DNA from: Pseudobdellovibrionaceae bacterium
GTDB lineage: Bacteria; Bdellovibrionota; Bdellovibrionia; Bdellovibrionales; UBA1609
Assembly (NCBI GenBank): GCA_020635075.1
Contig: JACKAM010000003.1
Location: forward strand, 124,001 to 188,000
Length of the DNA: 64,000 nt
Direction: 5' to 3'
The translations under genes and the position numbers were made by a program. This document shows positions 42,888 through 51,155 of the stretch, piece after piece (the stretch's first letter is position 1; every line of letters begins with the position of its first letter). The notes under the pieces are model-generated. The model made no database searches and was not told the DNA's origin. It saw only the letters and a program-made list of their open reading frames with translations.

Positions 42888-44372
42888 TCAGATTTGACTG
42901 AGGGCTTGGCGGATTTTTTCGGGTCGGAGGGGGTCCATTTTTGGGTTAAAGGGGGCGGCCCGCTCAGCGCAGTCGGTGAGTTCACAGCGCTCACAGCTTT
43001 CGGCTGTCTCCTTGGCCGGAATGTTTGGATCACTCAGATAGGAAATGGTTTCTTCCACCTTTTTGTTGATCAAAACACCTACGGTGATTGCCGCCAAATC
43101 CCCGTTGGGCACATCTTTTTTGAAGGCCATGGACCAGGCCAAATAGTCGGTATCAGAGCCGCGAAAGTGAGATTTTTGGCAGCCGAGAGAAAAATCGTCG
43201 CCACCACCCGCCTGCATCTTCTCCAGAAGTCGAGTGGTCAGCCAACGGCGGCAATAGTGCTCGTTACCTGAAATCTTGTGAGGATTGTGTCTTTCCGCCA
43301 GGTGTAGCTCACGCACCACCTGAAAGCGGTTCTCCATGGCCTCATAGTCGAGCCGCAAAAAGAACAGGTGATCAATGCCCAACTCCCTGGGTAAGAGCTG
43401 AGTCATGCGATGAAAAACACTCTCCACCGGGCTAGCATAGGAAAGTGCCCACTCCTTCATCGCTGGGCCATCGAAGGCCTTGGCCTTAAACAACTTCTTT
43501 AGGCCTGTCACAAACTCCCGTTCAGGAATTAGAAGTCCACTGGCAAAATAGGAGGCCGAAAAGTGATTGAGCAACTGCTGAAAGGAATCCAATGACTGGA
43601 TGATGCTGCTCATGGGCCTTTCATTGAGCTTCAGGTAAACATAGCCCAATTCCCGAGCCAAAATCAGAGCCTCTTCACGAGACCCCAGTCCCTGATGAAG
43701 GTAAAGAGTGGAGTCTTTGCCATTGCTCTTGAGGTAATAAAACAAGTTCTCCAGGCTGGTGCTGACTTGGGTGAAGTCAGATCTCACCACTTCAATATTG
43801 TAATCCTTCTTGAGAATTGCCCTGAGCTGAACCGCCACTTCCGCCGGGCCACGGGTCACATCCAGTCCTTTGTCCCTCCGGCAAACTTCAACTTTCTCCT
43901 CTAATGAGGGAAAGAAGTTCTGGTGCAGATCCAAGTAGGCGCGCAAAGTGGCGTAGTAAAACTCATCGATGGATATATTGTGGGCTCGGGCCAACTCCAA
44001 AAGAGTTCCGATCAGAGCCCCCATCTTTCGGGGTCGCTCGGAAAGCAGCTCATAGACTACCTGTGCTGGAATGCCAAACAGATCAAAGGGAACACCGGTG
44101 AGAATGTTCTTTTCCAAAAGCTGACTCACCAGACTTAGCTCGCGCTTAAGCTTGACGGAAATCATGTCCTCATAGGATTCACCCAGAGCCTTGGCCAAAA
44201 TCATGATCTTGTCGCTCTTCGGGTACTTCTTACCCTTTTCAATTTCGTTCAGATAAGAGGGCGACATCCCCGTCTTTTCCGAAAGGGCCTTTAACGACAG
44301 CCCCTTGTCCAAGCGCAGTCCGCGCATCTTCATTCCGAAAATGTACTTAAGGGTTTCTTGATCTAAAAGCAT
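42888..44372 (-). CDS. XRE-family regulator with C-terminal cysteine cluster (ScfR/PrpR-like)
   Basis: About 494 aa. An N-terminal helix-turn-helix (GLRLDKGLSLKALSEKTGMSPSYLNEIEKGKKYP) is followed by an ImmA/IrrE-like region in which the HExxH zinc motif is degenerate (ILARELGYVYL), so no protease activity is expected. The C-terminal half matches the DUF2083-type short-chain-acyl sensing region and ends with CERCELTDCAERAAPF plus an earlier Cys in HYCRRW, a pattern known to hold an Fe-S cluster in mycobacterial PrpR/RamB-type regulators. It probably senses acyl-CoA or redox state. The start is uncertain. Confidence 0.75.
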   Translation of the reverse strand: MLLDQETLKYIFGMKMRGLRLDKGLSLKALSEKTGMSPSYLNEIEKGKKYPKSDKIMILAKALGESYEDMISVKLKRELSLVSQLLEKNILTGVPFDLFGIPAQVVYELLSERPRKMGALIGTLLELARAHNISIDEFYYATLRAYLDLHQNFFPSLEEKVEVCRRDKGLDVTRGPAEVAVQLRAILKKDYNIEVVRSDFTQVSTSLENLFYYLKSNGKDSTLYLHQGLGSREEALILARELGYVYLKLNERPMSSIIQSLDSFQQLLNHFSASYFASGLLIPEREFVTGLKKLFKAKAFDGPAMKEWALSYASPVESVFHRMTQLLPRELGIDHLFFLRLDYEAMENRFQVVRELHLAERHNPHKISGNEHYCRRWLTTRLLEKMQAGGGDDFSLGCQKSHFRGSDTDYLAWSMAFKKDVPNGDLAAITVGVLINKKVEETISYLSDPNIPAKETAESCERCELTDCAERAAPFNPKMDPLRPEKIRQALSQI

Positions 44373-44564
44373 GGGGGCACAATAGTCGCTCTCTGCGGAG
44401 CTTTTCAAATTAATGGCGGCATACTGCCATGCGTCTATGGCGATTTTCCTTACCAGTGGCCCGTTTCAGGACCTGCCTGTCAGAAATCTGGTCACCTCTG
44501 GTGGCTTTTACCCGGTCTGTCAGAAGCACTTGTCCCCTGCCATCCCCTCGGGGTAGATAGGGCC

Positions 44565-45839
44565 ATGCAAATACCTCAAATGCCTGAACTCTTGGCCCCA
44601 GCTGGATCCTTTGAAAAACTGCGCTATGCCTATGCCTTTGGCGCCGATGCCGCATATGCGGGCATCCCTTTTTTCTCACTAAGAGCCCGAGAAAATGAGT
44701 TCTCTTTGGAGGAGCTGAGCAAAGGCCTGGATCTCGCCCGAAGCTTGGGAAAAAAGCTTTATCTCACGGCCAACATTTTTAGCCGCAACAGAAAGATCCA
44801 ATCATTTTACTCTCACTTAGATCAGTGGGCGGAGCTGAAGCCCGACGCTTTGATCATGAGTGATCCCGGACTGATGCTGATTGTTCGCGAACGCTATCCG
44901 GAAATCCCCATTCACCTTTCGGTTCAGGCCAACTGCATGAACTGGCAGGCTGTGCGTTTTTGGCACCAACAAGGTGTTGAGAGAATCATCCTTAGCCGCG
45001 AGCTAAGCCTAGGTGAAATTCGCACCATTAAAGAGAAAGTTCCTGAAGTCGAGTTGGAAGCCTTTGTCCATGGAGCGATCTGCATTGCCTATTCAGGACG
45101 CTGCCTGCTTTCTTCCTACATGAGCTATCGAGATGCCAACCAGGGTGTTTGCGACAACTCCTGCCGCGAGAAGTTTCACGTCTATAAAACTGAAAAGTCA
45201 GAAGAGAACTTCTTTGTTGAAGATCTACGCAATAAAGGTGAGTTTTACCGCCTGGACGAAGACGAAAACGGCACCTTTATTATGAATGCCAAAGATCTGC
45301 GCCTCATCGAACACTTAAAAGAAATCATGGAAGCAGGTGTCTGCTCCCTTAAGATCGAAGGGCGCACCAAATCGGTCTATTATGTTTCCATGGTTGTCAG
45401 AGCCTATCGACAAGCACTCAACGATATTGCCGCCGGACGGGCCTTTGACAGTAAGTGGGTCGAAGAGTTGGAAAAGATCGCTAATCGAGGCTACCACAAA
45501 GGCTTTATGATGGGCGACCCGGAGACCCAAGACCACAATTACACTTTGGGCGCCAGTCGGAGTTCCCGACAGCGATTTGGAGGCCTGGTTCGACCGGACG
45601 AGCAGACCTACGAGGGCTGGATGCCAGTTGAGATAAAAGGACCTGTTTCCATTGGTGATCGCTGTGAATTGATTCATACTGACGGTTCATCAGAATGGTT
45701 TGATGTGACCGCCATTCGCACGGCTAAAGGTCAAGAAGTGAGCAAGGCGAACCCCGGTATTGGCGTTTTCCATATTCCGGTTGACCAGGCTCCTAGGGAT
45801 TGTTCCATTCTAAGTGTGAACATTGACAGTCCCCAATAG
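44565..45839 (+). CDS. trhP: Peptidase U32-family tRNA hydroxylation protein
   Basis: A 424-aa protein beginning ELLAPAGSFEKLRYAYAFGADAAYAG, with the U32 signature ELEAFVHGAICIAYSGRCLLSSYMSYRDANQGVCDNSCR (four Cys, Fe-S type) and LCSLKIEGRTKS-like CSLKIEGRTKSVYYV. Proteins of this type (TrhP/YegQ) are needed for 5-hydroxyuridine at tRNA wobble position 34; despite the name they are not proven peptidases. It is 9 nt upstream of a chorismate mutase gene, which makes prephenate, the metabolite this pathway requires. Confidence 0.9.
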   Translation: MQIPQMPELLAPAGSFEKLRYAYAFGADAAYAGIPFFSLRARENEFSLEELSKGLDLARSLGKKLYLTANIFSRNRKIQSFYSHLDQWAELKPDALIMSDPGLMLIVRERYPEIPIHLSVQANCMNWQAVRFWHQQGVERIILSRELSLGEIRTIKEKVPEVELEAFVHGAICIAYSGRCLLSSYMSYRDANQGVCDNSCREKFHVYKTEKSEENFFVEDLRNKGEFYRLDEDENGTFIMNAKDLRLIEHLKEIMEAGVCSLKIEGRTKSVYYVSMVVRAYRQALNDIAAGRAFDSKWVEELEKIANRGYHKGFMMGDPETQDHNYTLGASRSSRQRFGGLVRPDEQTYEGWMPVEIKGPVSIGDRCELIHTDGSSEWFDVTAIRTAKGQEVSKANPGIGVFHIPVDQAPRDCSILSVNIDSPQ

Positions 45840-45848
45840 GAGTCCTGA

Positions 45849-46130
45849 GTGAGCGAATCTTCGACAAATCCCGAACTTCAACGTCTGCGGCAAAAAATGG
45901 ATCGGATCAATCTGCAGATGGCTGAGTTGTTTGTTTCTCGTCTGAATTTGGCGGGAAAGATTGGCGAGATCAAAAAACAACAGGGCCTTTCACTCTATGA
46001 TGCCAAAAGGGAAGAGGAAATGTTGGCCATGGTGTTGGATCAACTCAAAAAAGACGATGTAGCACCATGGGTGAGATCCTATCTCACCCGCACTTTTGAT
46101 CTGACTTTGGATTATCTGCGAAAATCTTAG
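45849..46130 (+). CDS. Chorismate mutase, AroQ type
   Basis: A 93-aa all-helical protein starting at GTG with AGGAG 7 nt upstream. The AroQ pattern is clear: LRQKMDRINLQMAELFVSRLNLAGKIGEIKKQQGLSLYDAKREEEML, with the Arg/Lys residues that bind chorismate. It converts chorismate to prephenate. It is not fused to, or beside, prephenate dehydratase or dehydrogenase but coupled to trhP, suggesting it feeds prephenate to tRNA modification. Confidence 0.9.
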   Translation: MSESSTNPELQRLRQKMDRINLQMAELFVSRLNLAGKIGEIKKQQGLSLYDAKREEEMLAMVLDQLKKDDVAPWVRSYLTRTFDLTLDYLRKS

Positions 46131-46137
46131 TGTAGAA

Positions 46138-46701
46138 CTAGCTTTCGACCGGCATGACGCCAACCTTGAGACCTTTGACATCATAAAGCTTCTTGCCATC
46201 AGCAATGACTTCACCGTCACCGATTCCCATATAGAGGGGCGCGGTCTTCACCCGCTGCATCTCCACCTTGTAGATGACTTCCTTATTTTCAGGAAGGATC
46301 TGACCGGTGAACTTGACCTCTTTCGCTCCGAGGGCACGTCCACGTCCTTGAGCACCACGCCATCCCAGATAAAATCCCAACAACTGCCAAAGGGCATCTA
46401 AACCAAGGCAGCCAGGCATCACCGGATCAAATTTAAAGTGACAACCAAAAAACCACAGGTCAGGGCGTACTGTCAGCCGAGCTTCAAGATAGCCTTTTTC
46501 GTGGGCCCCGCCGACGGGGTCAATTTTGGTGATTTCATCAAACATCAGCATGGGAGGTACAGGCAGGGGCGGAAAATGGGGCCCGTGCATACGGCCTTCG
46601 CCACAAGCAATGAGTTGTTCGTAATTATATGAAAATAATCGATCAGATGGGTGACCGGCCAATCTCTCTTTTACTGTTCCGCCAGCGACTTCAGTATTCA
46701 T
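46138..46701 (-). CDS. fabA: 3-hydroxydecanoyl-ACP dehydratase/isomerase
   Basis: A 187-aa protein highly similar to E. coli FabA through LWFFGCHFKFDPVMPGCLGLDALWQLLGFYLGW: catalytic His88 and Asp102 are 14 residues apart as in FabA. GRALGAKEVKFTGQ follows. It dehydrates 3-hydroxydecanoyl-ACP and isomerises the double bond, starting unsaturated fatty acids. The start has GGAGG 7 nt upstream. The usual partner fabB is not adjacent. Confidence 0.96.
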   Translation of the reverse strand: MNTEVAGGTVKERLAGHPSDRLFSYNYEQLIACGEGRMHGPHFPPLPVPPMLMFDEITKIDPVGGAHEKGYLEARLTVRPDLWFFGCHFKFDPVMPGCLGLDALWQLLGFYLGWRGAQGRGRALGAKEVKFTGQILPENKEVIYKVEMQRVKTAPLYMGIGDGEVIADGKKLYDVKGLKVGVMPVES

Positions 46702-46783
46702 CCCCAGGCCTCCTTAATGCATAGTCCCTATACCTACCAAAGGGGAACTGGAGAAGACAGCAAATTCGGGAAATATGGGGATT

Positions 46784-47464
46784 TTAACTAAATTGGTCAA
46801 ACCACTGGGAAACAGATAGGGTGGGTAGCTCCAGCCTGGCACCAAAAGCCAGGGGGCAAAAGGCGATGCTCTGCCAACAGCAGGCAGAGCTATTCACCAG
46901 GCCGCTGCCCTTGATCGGAGGACAAGTGTTATAGAGGTCTTCCAGAAGCTCAAAGGTCCACAACCCCTGACCAATTCGATTTTGAGCTTTGATCAACTGA
47001 GCCAACTTCTTTCGTCTGGTTGGGTTTTCCATCGACCAAAATACGGATTCGAGTTTTGCCTCGCGCGCTACCTCCACCATGTAGGGCAAAATCCAACGAC
47101 TACCCAAAAGCCAAACTCCACCACGACTCATACGATATGCAGGATCCAAGTAATGCCGGGTAAATGCTCGAGCAGTTGTTTGCGGATAATGAGGGGGGCA
47201 ATGAAGTCCAGTAAACATCACGATGCGATTTTGTTGTTGTCGATCCACCAACAGGCAGAAAGACAGAAACTTCTTATAGTCTTCCCCCATGTTCACATAG
47301 TTGCGCATCAACGGATGCTGATCACTTTCAAGAGCCTGGCGGAGAAAGACATTGAATTGTTTCTCCCACTCTCCGCTTGGGTGACGAATCAAATCAATCA
47401 CCTGAAAGCGAGTTGGCTCGGAGAATCCTCCATCACCCTGTAGAATAGGTTTCCCGTCAATCAT
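46784..47464 (-). CDS. Protein of unknown function upstream of the radical-SAM locus
   Basis: A 226-aa protein (ATG at 47464; GTG at 47470 possible) with no recognised family. The stretch RMSRGGVWLLGSRWILPYMVEVAREAKLESVFWSMENPTRRKKLAQ has the rhythm of a GNAT acetyltransferase core, and FTGLHCPPHYPQTTARAFTRHYLDP precedes it, but this is only a resemblance. Four Cys lie in the last 60 residues (NTCPP, SACCWQ, AFCPL). It is divergent from the first radical-SAM gene by about 190 bp and could share its regulation. Confidence 0.65.
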   Translation of the reverse strand: MIDGKPILQGDGGFSEPTRFQVIDLIRHPSGEWEKQFNVFLRQALESDQHPLMRNYVNMGEDYKKFLSFCLLVDRQQQNRIVMFTGLHCPPHYPQTTARAFTRHYLDPAYRMSRGGVWLLGSRWILPYMVEVAREAKLESVFWSMENPTRRKKLAQLIKAQNRIGQGLWTFELLEDLYNTCPPIKGSGLVNSSACCWQSIAFCPLAFGARLELPTLSVSQWFDQFS

Positions 47465-47654
47465 CTTCACTGCGAATTAATTCCTTTCTCCCTATGCTAA
47501 ATCGAAAACTGGACCTAATCTATACTCTCACCCGGGGGCGGGATCTTGGCAAATTATGAGGCGTCAAGCAATCCATCCTTTTATCCCATATTGTTTCGCC
47601 TTATTCTTAAACGAAGTGCTAAGTTGAAAACCCTCTACCAATATTGCGAGAATA

Positions 47655-48707
47655 ATGAGTCGAGCTCCACGAAGAGCCCTTTGCCAAGGGCCCGATGCTA
47701 TTGACAGTGAAGTGAGTAAAACACCGATGGAACTACTTAAGTCCTCTTCCTATCCTGAGCAAGGGCCAGCTGTGTACTCCGTTAAACACAACCCCTTTGA
47801 AACTCTTTACGTGGATCTAACCTACAAATGCAACATGACTTGCCAATACTGTTACAATCCAGTGCGCACACTGCCCGATCTGGACGTCGAGTATTTTCGT
47901 CAGGTCGTCGAACAATTGCCACGAACAACTCTGATTCGCCTGTTAGGAGGAGAGCCCACTCTCCACCCCCGTTTTTTTGAGTTTCTGCAAATCGCTCGGG
48001 AGCACCGTCACCTTGTCAGTATTGTGACTAATGGCAAAACCCTGAGCCGCCCAAGTTTCGCCCAGAAGCTCCGTGATCAGAAGATTCCCATGGTGATAGG
48101 GATGAGCTTGGACGGCGGCCGTCACCGTGAAGATTGGTATCAGGAAATCAACAACGAAGCCTGTGGCAAATTCAAATTGGCTGCTCTGGAAAACCTCGCT
48201 CAAGTCGGATTCAAACGACTTTGCCTTTCGGCTATTATTGTCCGCAACCTCAACGAGGACGTAATTCCCGATTTGATTTCCCTGTGTCGAGAATACAAGG
48301 GGGTCGTTCGCTATCTTCATTTTCGTACAGCAGCGCCACTGGGCCGCTGGAATAAAAAGTATGGCTTACCCTACACAGCCCCTGAACTCAAAAATCTACT
48401 CACTTCCTATATTGGCGAGCAACCAGTTCTTAAACCCCAGCGTTTGATCCGCGACGGCAGTCAGGCCACAGATGGCCATGGGAGTCCCCTTCCTCGTCAC
48501 GAAGAGGGCTTTCCGGAAAGAGTCTGTCGCTCCTGTTGCTATGAATTCTGGTTGGATGGGCATCTCCAGATTGGGCTCATTGAATTTGGATCTCAAAGGG
48601 CTTCGATGTGCTGGAGGCGGGGCAAGCTGATGAGAGATTTTACCGTCCAACCCTTTTTCGAGAATATGAACTACTTTTCCCAGCAAGTTGCACTTGGACG
48701 TGACTGA
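47655..48707 (+). CDS. Radical-SAM protein with C-terminal CC/CW motif, paralogue 1
   Basis: A 350-aa protein (a shorter start at 47727, MELLKSSSYPE, is possible). The [4Fe-4S]-SAM motif is CNMTCQYC (Cys59, 63, 66) followed by RLLGGEPTLHP and GMSLDGG. A C-terminal module carries CRSCC (Cys291, 294, 295) and MCWRRGKLMRDF (Cys319), which may hold an auxiliary cluster as in SPASM/twitch enzymes. The next gene encodes a paralogue with the same module. The substrate is unknown. Confidence 0.88.
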   Translation: MSRAPRRALCQGPDAIDSEVSKTPMELLKSSSYPEQGPAVYSVKHNPFETLYVDLTYKCNMTCQYCYNPVRTLPDLDVEYFRQVVEQLPRTTLIRLLGGEPTLHPRFFEFLQIAREHRHLVSIVTNGKTLSRPSFAQKLRDQKIPMVIGMSLDGGRHREDWYQEINNEACGKFKLAALENLAQVGFKRLCLSAIIVRNLNEDVIPDLISLCREYKGVVRYLHFRTAAPLGRWNKKYGLPYTAPELKNLLTSYIGEQPVLKPQRLIRDGSQATDGHGSPLPRHEEGFPERVCRSCCYEFWLDGHLQIGLIEFGSQRASMCWRRGKLMRDFTVQPFFENMNYFSQQVALGRD

Positions 48708-48722
48708 GAGTGTGAGTACCCA

Positions 48723-49676
48723 ATGGCAGTAGAAATACAAAAAATTGACAGCCTGCCTTTTCGCCAGTGGATGATCGAGGAAAACCCCTTTCCCGAGCTC
48801 TTTATTGACCTCACCTTCCGTTGCAATATGAATTGCCTCATGTGCTACTCAGACTCGGGCGGATCGGCCGCAACGCTTCCGCCCGATTTGGAAATTAGTC
48901 AGTTTACCGAGCTATGTAAAAGACTGCCGAGACCGACGATCCTAGCGATGGTTGGTGGCGAGCCCACTCTTCACAAAGACTTCTTCTCCTTTATCGCCAC
49001 TGCCCACCAGTATGGCCATCAAGCCTTCGTCACCACCAACGGCATTCGCTTTGCCAAAGATTCTCATTTTGTTGCCGAATTTGCCAAGGTTGCTCATCGG
49101 GGGAATAGCCGAGTCCACTTGGACATCAGTGGAGGTCTCAACCCAGACCTATGCCAAAGCATCCACGGCCAGGACACCTCAGAAATGAAGGTTCGCGCTC
49201 TTGAACACCTACAGGAGTTCAGGGTGGGAAAGGTGCTCCTCGCCTGCGTTCTCATCCGGGGCCTCAATGAATCAGCAGTCGCTGACGTCTTCGCCCTCGC
49301 CGATACCTACAAACGCATTGTGCGCATCGTAAAGTTTCGCGCACAGGGGCACAATGGCCGATTTGTTGATGAGTCTTCCCCTTATCGGACCTCCGAGATT
49401 ATTGACCTGCTCAAACCTTATGTTTCTCCCGCGCAGTTCTTGAGAGCGGTTAAACTCAGCGGTCACCTTGAAGGGCGATCCTACTCCCCAGACCCCCGCT
49501 GCAAGGGGAAAAGTTGCTGTTTTCACTTTCAACCTCATTCCCGTCTTGAGGTGAACATCCTGGAGTGTTTTACCGGCCAGGGAATCTGTTGGCGCAAAGG
49601 AAGACTGAATTCAGATTTTAAAATTGAGCCGGTATTCGAAAGTTATGAACTGGCTGTTGATCGCAGTGGAGTTTAG
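48723..49676 (+). CDS. Radical-SAM protein with C-terminal CC/CW motif, paralogue 2
   Basis: A 317-aa protein, 15 nt after its paralogue. The SAM cluster motif is CNMNCLMC (Cys34, 38, 41), then MVGGEPTLHKDF. The C-terminus repeats the paralogue's pattern: CKGKSCC (Cys260, 265, 266) and ICWRKGRLNSDF (Cys289), with almost the same spacing (23 against 24 residues). Two related enzymes probably act in sequence or as a heterodimer. Confidence 0.88.
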   Translation: MAVEIQKIDSLPFRQWMIEENPFPELFIDLTFRCNMNCLMCYSDSGGSAATLPPDLEISQFTELCKRLPRPTILAMVGGEPTLHKDFFSFIATAHQYGHQAFVTTNGIRFAKDSHFVAEFAKVAHRGNSRVHLDISGGLNPDLCQSIHGQDTSEMKVRALEHLQEFRVGKVLLACVLIRGLNESAVADVFALADTYKRIVRIVKFRAQGHNGRFVDESSPYRTSEIIDLLKPYVSPAQFLRAVKLSGHLEGRSYSPDPRCKGKSCCFHFQPHSRLEVNILECFTGQGICWRKGRLNSDFKIEPVFESYELAVDRSGV

Positions 49677-49684
49677 GAAATCAA

Positions 49685-51130
49685 ATGGATTGTGTTCTCT
49701 GCTCTCTTCCCAAATATGCGCTCACCAGCCCATTACAGGGACCTGCAATCCTAAAGGCCGCCTTGGCGGCCCATGGGTTCTCCAGCCAGGTTTTGGATCT
49801 GAATCAGGAGATGGGACGACGCCTTGGTGATCTGTTTCCCAATCTCAGTTGGGAGGACCTTGAACCCTTACTCCTCATGCACCCCTCTTACAGTCGAATT
49901 CGACCCCAGATCCAGCAACTGTGCAAGGAGTGGGCCCAACGGATTGCTGCGCTTCAACCCAGGAGTGTCGGGGTGAGTATTTTCACTGACCGCAGTGAAT
50001 GGATCGCTGAGGATTTTCTGCAAAGCCTGAGAACCCATGTCCCATATGCGAAAATAATTATCGGCGGAGCTCACTGTGAGTATGTGGCCGACCGTTTTGT
50101 TCAACTGAACCTTGCTGATTATGCGATCATCGGCGAAGGTGAGCAAATCCTGCCTGAGCTCCTCATGGGAGGATTTACTGATCCCCGAAAAGTCATTAAA
50201 ATCCCATTTCTAAACGACTTGAGTCTGGTACCGATTCCTGATTATACGGATTTGAATATGAATCGCTACTACGGGCTTTATCTAAGCGCCTCTCGCAGCT
50301 GTCCCCATCACTGCCGCTTTTGCGAGGTCTTTAAGCGGTTCGGCCCCTTCCGCCTGCGTCCCGTCGGCCAAGTGATGGATGAACTCCGTACCCTGGCCGG
50401 TAAATACCCCCACCTTAAACTGTTTTATTTTACGGATAGCTTGCTCAATGGAGATATGGGTTACTTTCGCGATCTCCTCCAAGAACTGTCTAGGAGTGAC
50501 CTTGACATAACATGGGAAGGGTTTTTGACAGTGCCTAACGAAAAGCAGATGACCCCTGAGGATTTTGATCTGCTTTCCCAGTCGGGCGCCCACCTGGTCA
50601 AGATTGGGGTTGAATCCGGCAGTCCGGAGGTTCGACAGCACATGGGAAAAAAATTTGACGAGAGGGCTCTCGTGTACACCCTAAATCAATTGGGCCGTGT
50701 GGGAGTCGCCGCAGACTTGTTATTTATGACGGGGTATCCTACTGAATCGGCAGATGACTTCCAACAAAGTCTCGATCTTCTCGAACGCCTCGCCCCCTAC
50801 TCCCAATCTGGCGTCATCGCCCATATTCGAGTGGCCCCCACGGATATCGTGGCCGGAACCCCACTGTGGCGACAGAGGGAAAAATTGGGAATAGGCCATG
50901 ACGCTGGTGGAGAGTGGTTCTTGGGCCCGAATACCAGAAAAAGGCGGGCCGAATTGACGGAAATCATGAGATCTCACGCCAAACACTTTGGTTTTAGGAT
51001 TCGTGAATCTCAGGACAAGGAAAGAACTGCCGTGTACCGGCACCCCAAATTTGATCGCAGCGACACCGGAAGAAATCTTGCCCACATGACAAACAAAAAG
51101 ACTGGCACCTCCGGCACCAGTCTTTCCTAA
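49685..51130 (+). CDS. B12-type radical-SAM protein, paralogue A
   Basis: A 481-aa protein with a TTAGGAA ribosome-binding site 5 nt before its ATG. The N-terminal ~180 residues have the Rossmann layout of cobalamin-binding domains (GPAILKAALAAHGFSSQVLDLN, KIIIGGAHCEYVA, YAIIGEGEQILPELL) but no DxHxxG, so B12 would be bound base-off without the His ligand. The radical-SAM motif is CPHHCRFC (Cys206, 210, 213), followed by IGVESGSPEVRQHMGKKF. B12 radical-SAM enzymes typically methylate unactivated carbons or phosphorus. It is closely related to the protein at 57537. Confidence 0.9.
   Translation: MDCVLCSLPKYALTSPLQGPAILKAALAAHGFSSQVLDLNQEMGRRLGDLFPNLSWEDLEPLLLMHPSYSRIRPQIQQLCKEWAQRIAALQPRSVGVSIFTDRSEWIAEDFLQSLRTHVPYAKIIIGGAHCEYVADRFVQLNLADYAIIGEGEQILPELLMGGFTDPRKVIKIPFLNDLSLVPIPDYTDLNMNRYYGLYLSASRSCPHHCRFCEVFKRFGPFRLRPVGQVMDELRTLAGKYPHLKLFYFTDSLLNGDMGYFRDLLQELSRSDLDITWEGFLTVPNEKQMTPEDFDLLSQSGAHLVKIGVESGSPEVRQHMGKKFDERALVYTLNQLGRVGVAADLLFMTGYPTESADDFQQSLDLLERLAPYSQSGVIAHIRVAPTDIVAGTPLWRQREKLGIGHDAGGEWFLGPNTRKRRAELTEIMRSHAKHFGFRIRESQDKERTAVYRHPKFDRSDTGRNLAHMTNKKTGTSGTSLS
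51097..51125. terminator. Bidirectional hairpin between convergent genes
   Basis: AAAGACTGG / CCAGTCTTT (9-bp stem, 11-nt loop) lies inside the last codons of the plus-strand radical-SAM gene. Leftwards it is followed by TTTTTGTTT on the minus strand, so it mainly ends the minus-strand gene at 51156; rightwards the T-tract is short. Confidence 0.65.
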
Positions 51131-51155
51131 CCTTCAAAAAAACTACAACTCGATT

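Noticed and set aside
47494..47559. 21-codon ORF before the first radical-SAM gene, considered as a peptide precursor
   Set aside because: No ribosome-binding site, no leader/core pattern and no Cys- or Gly-rich core. Not enough to call a RiPP precursor.
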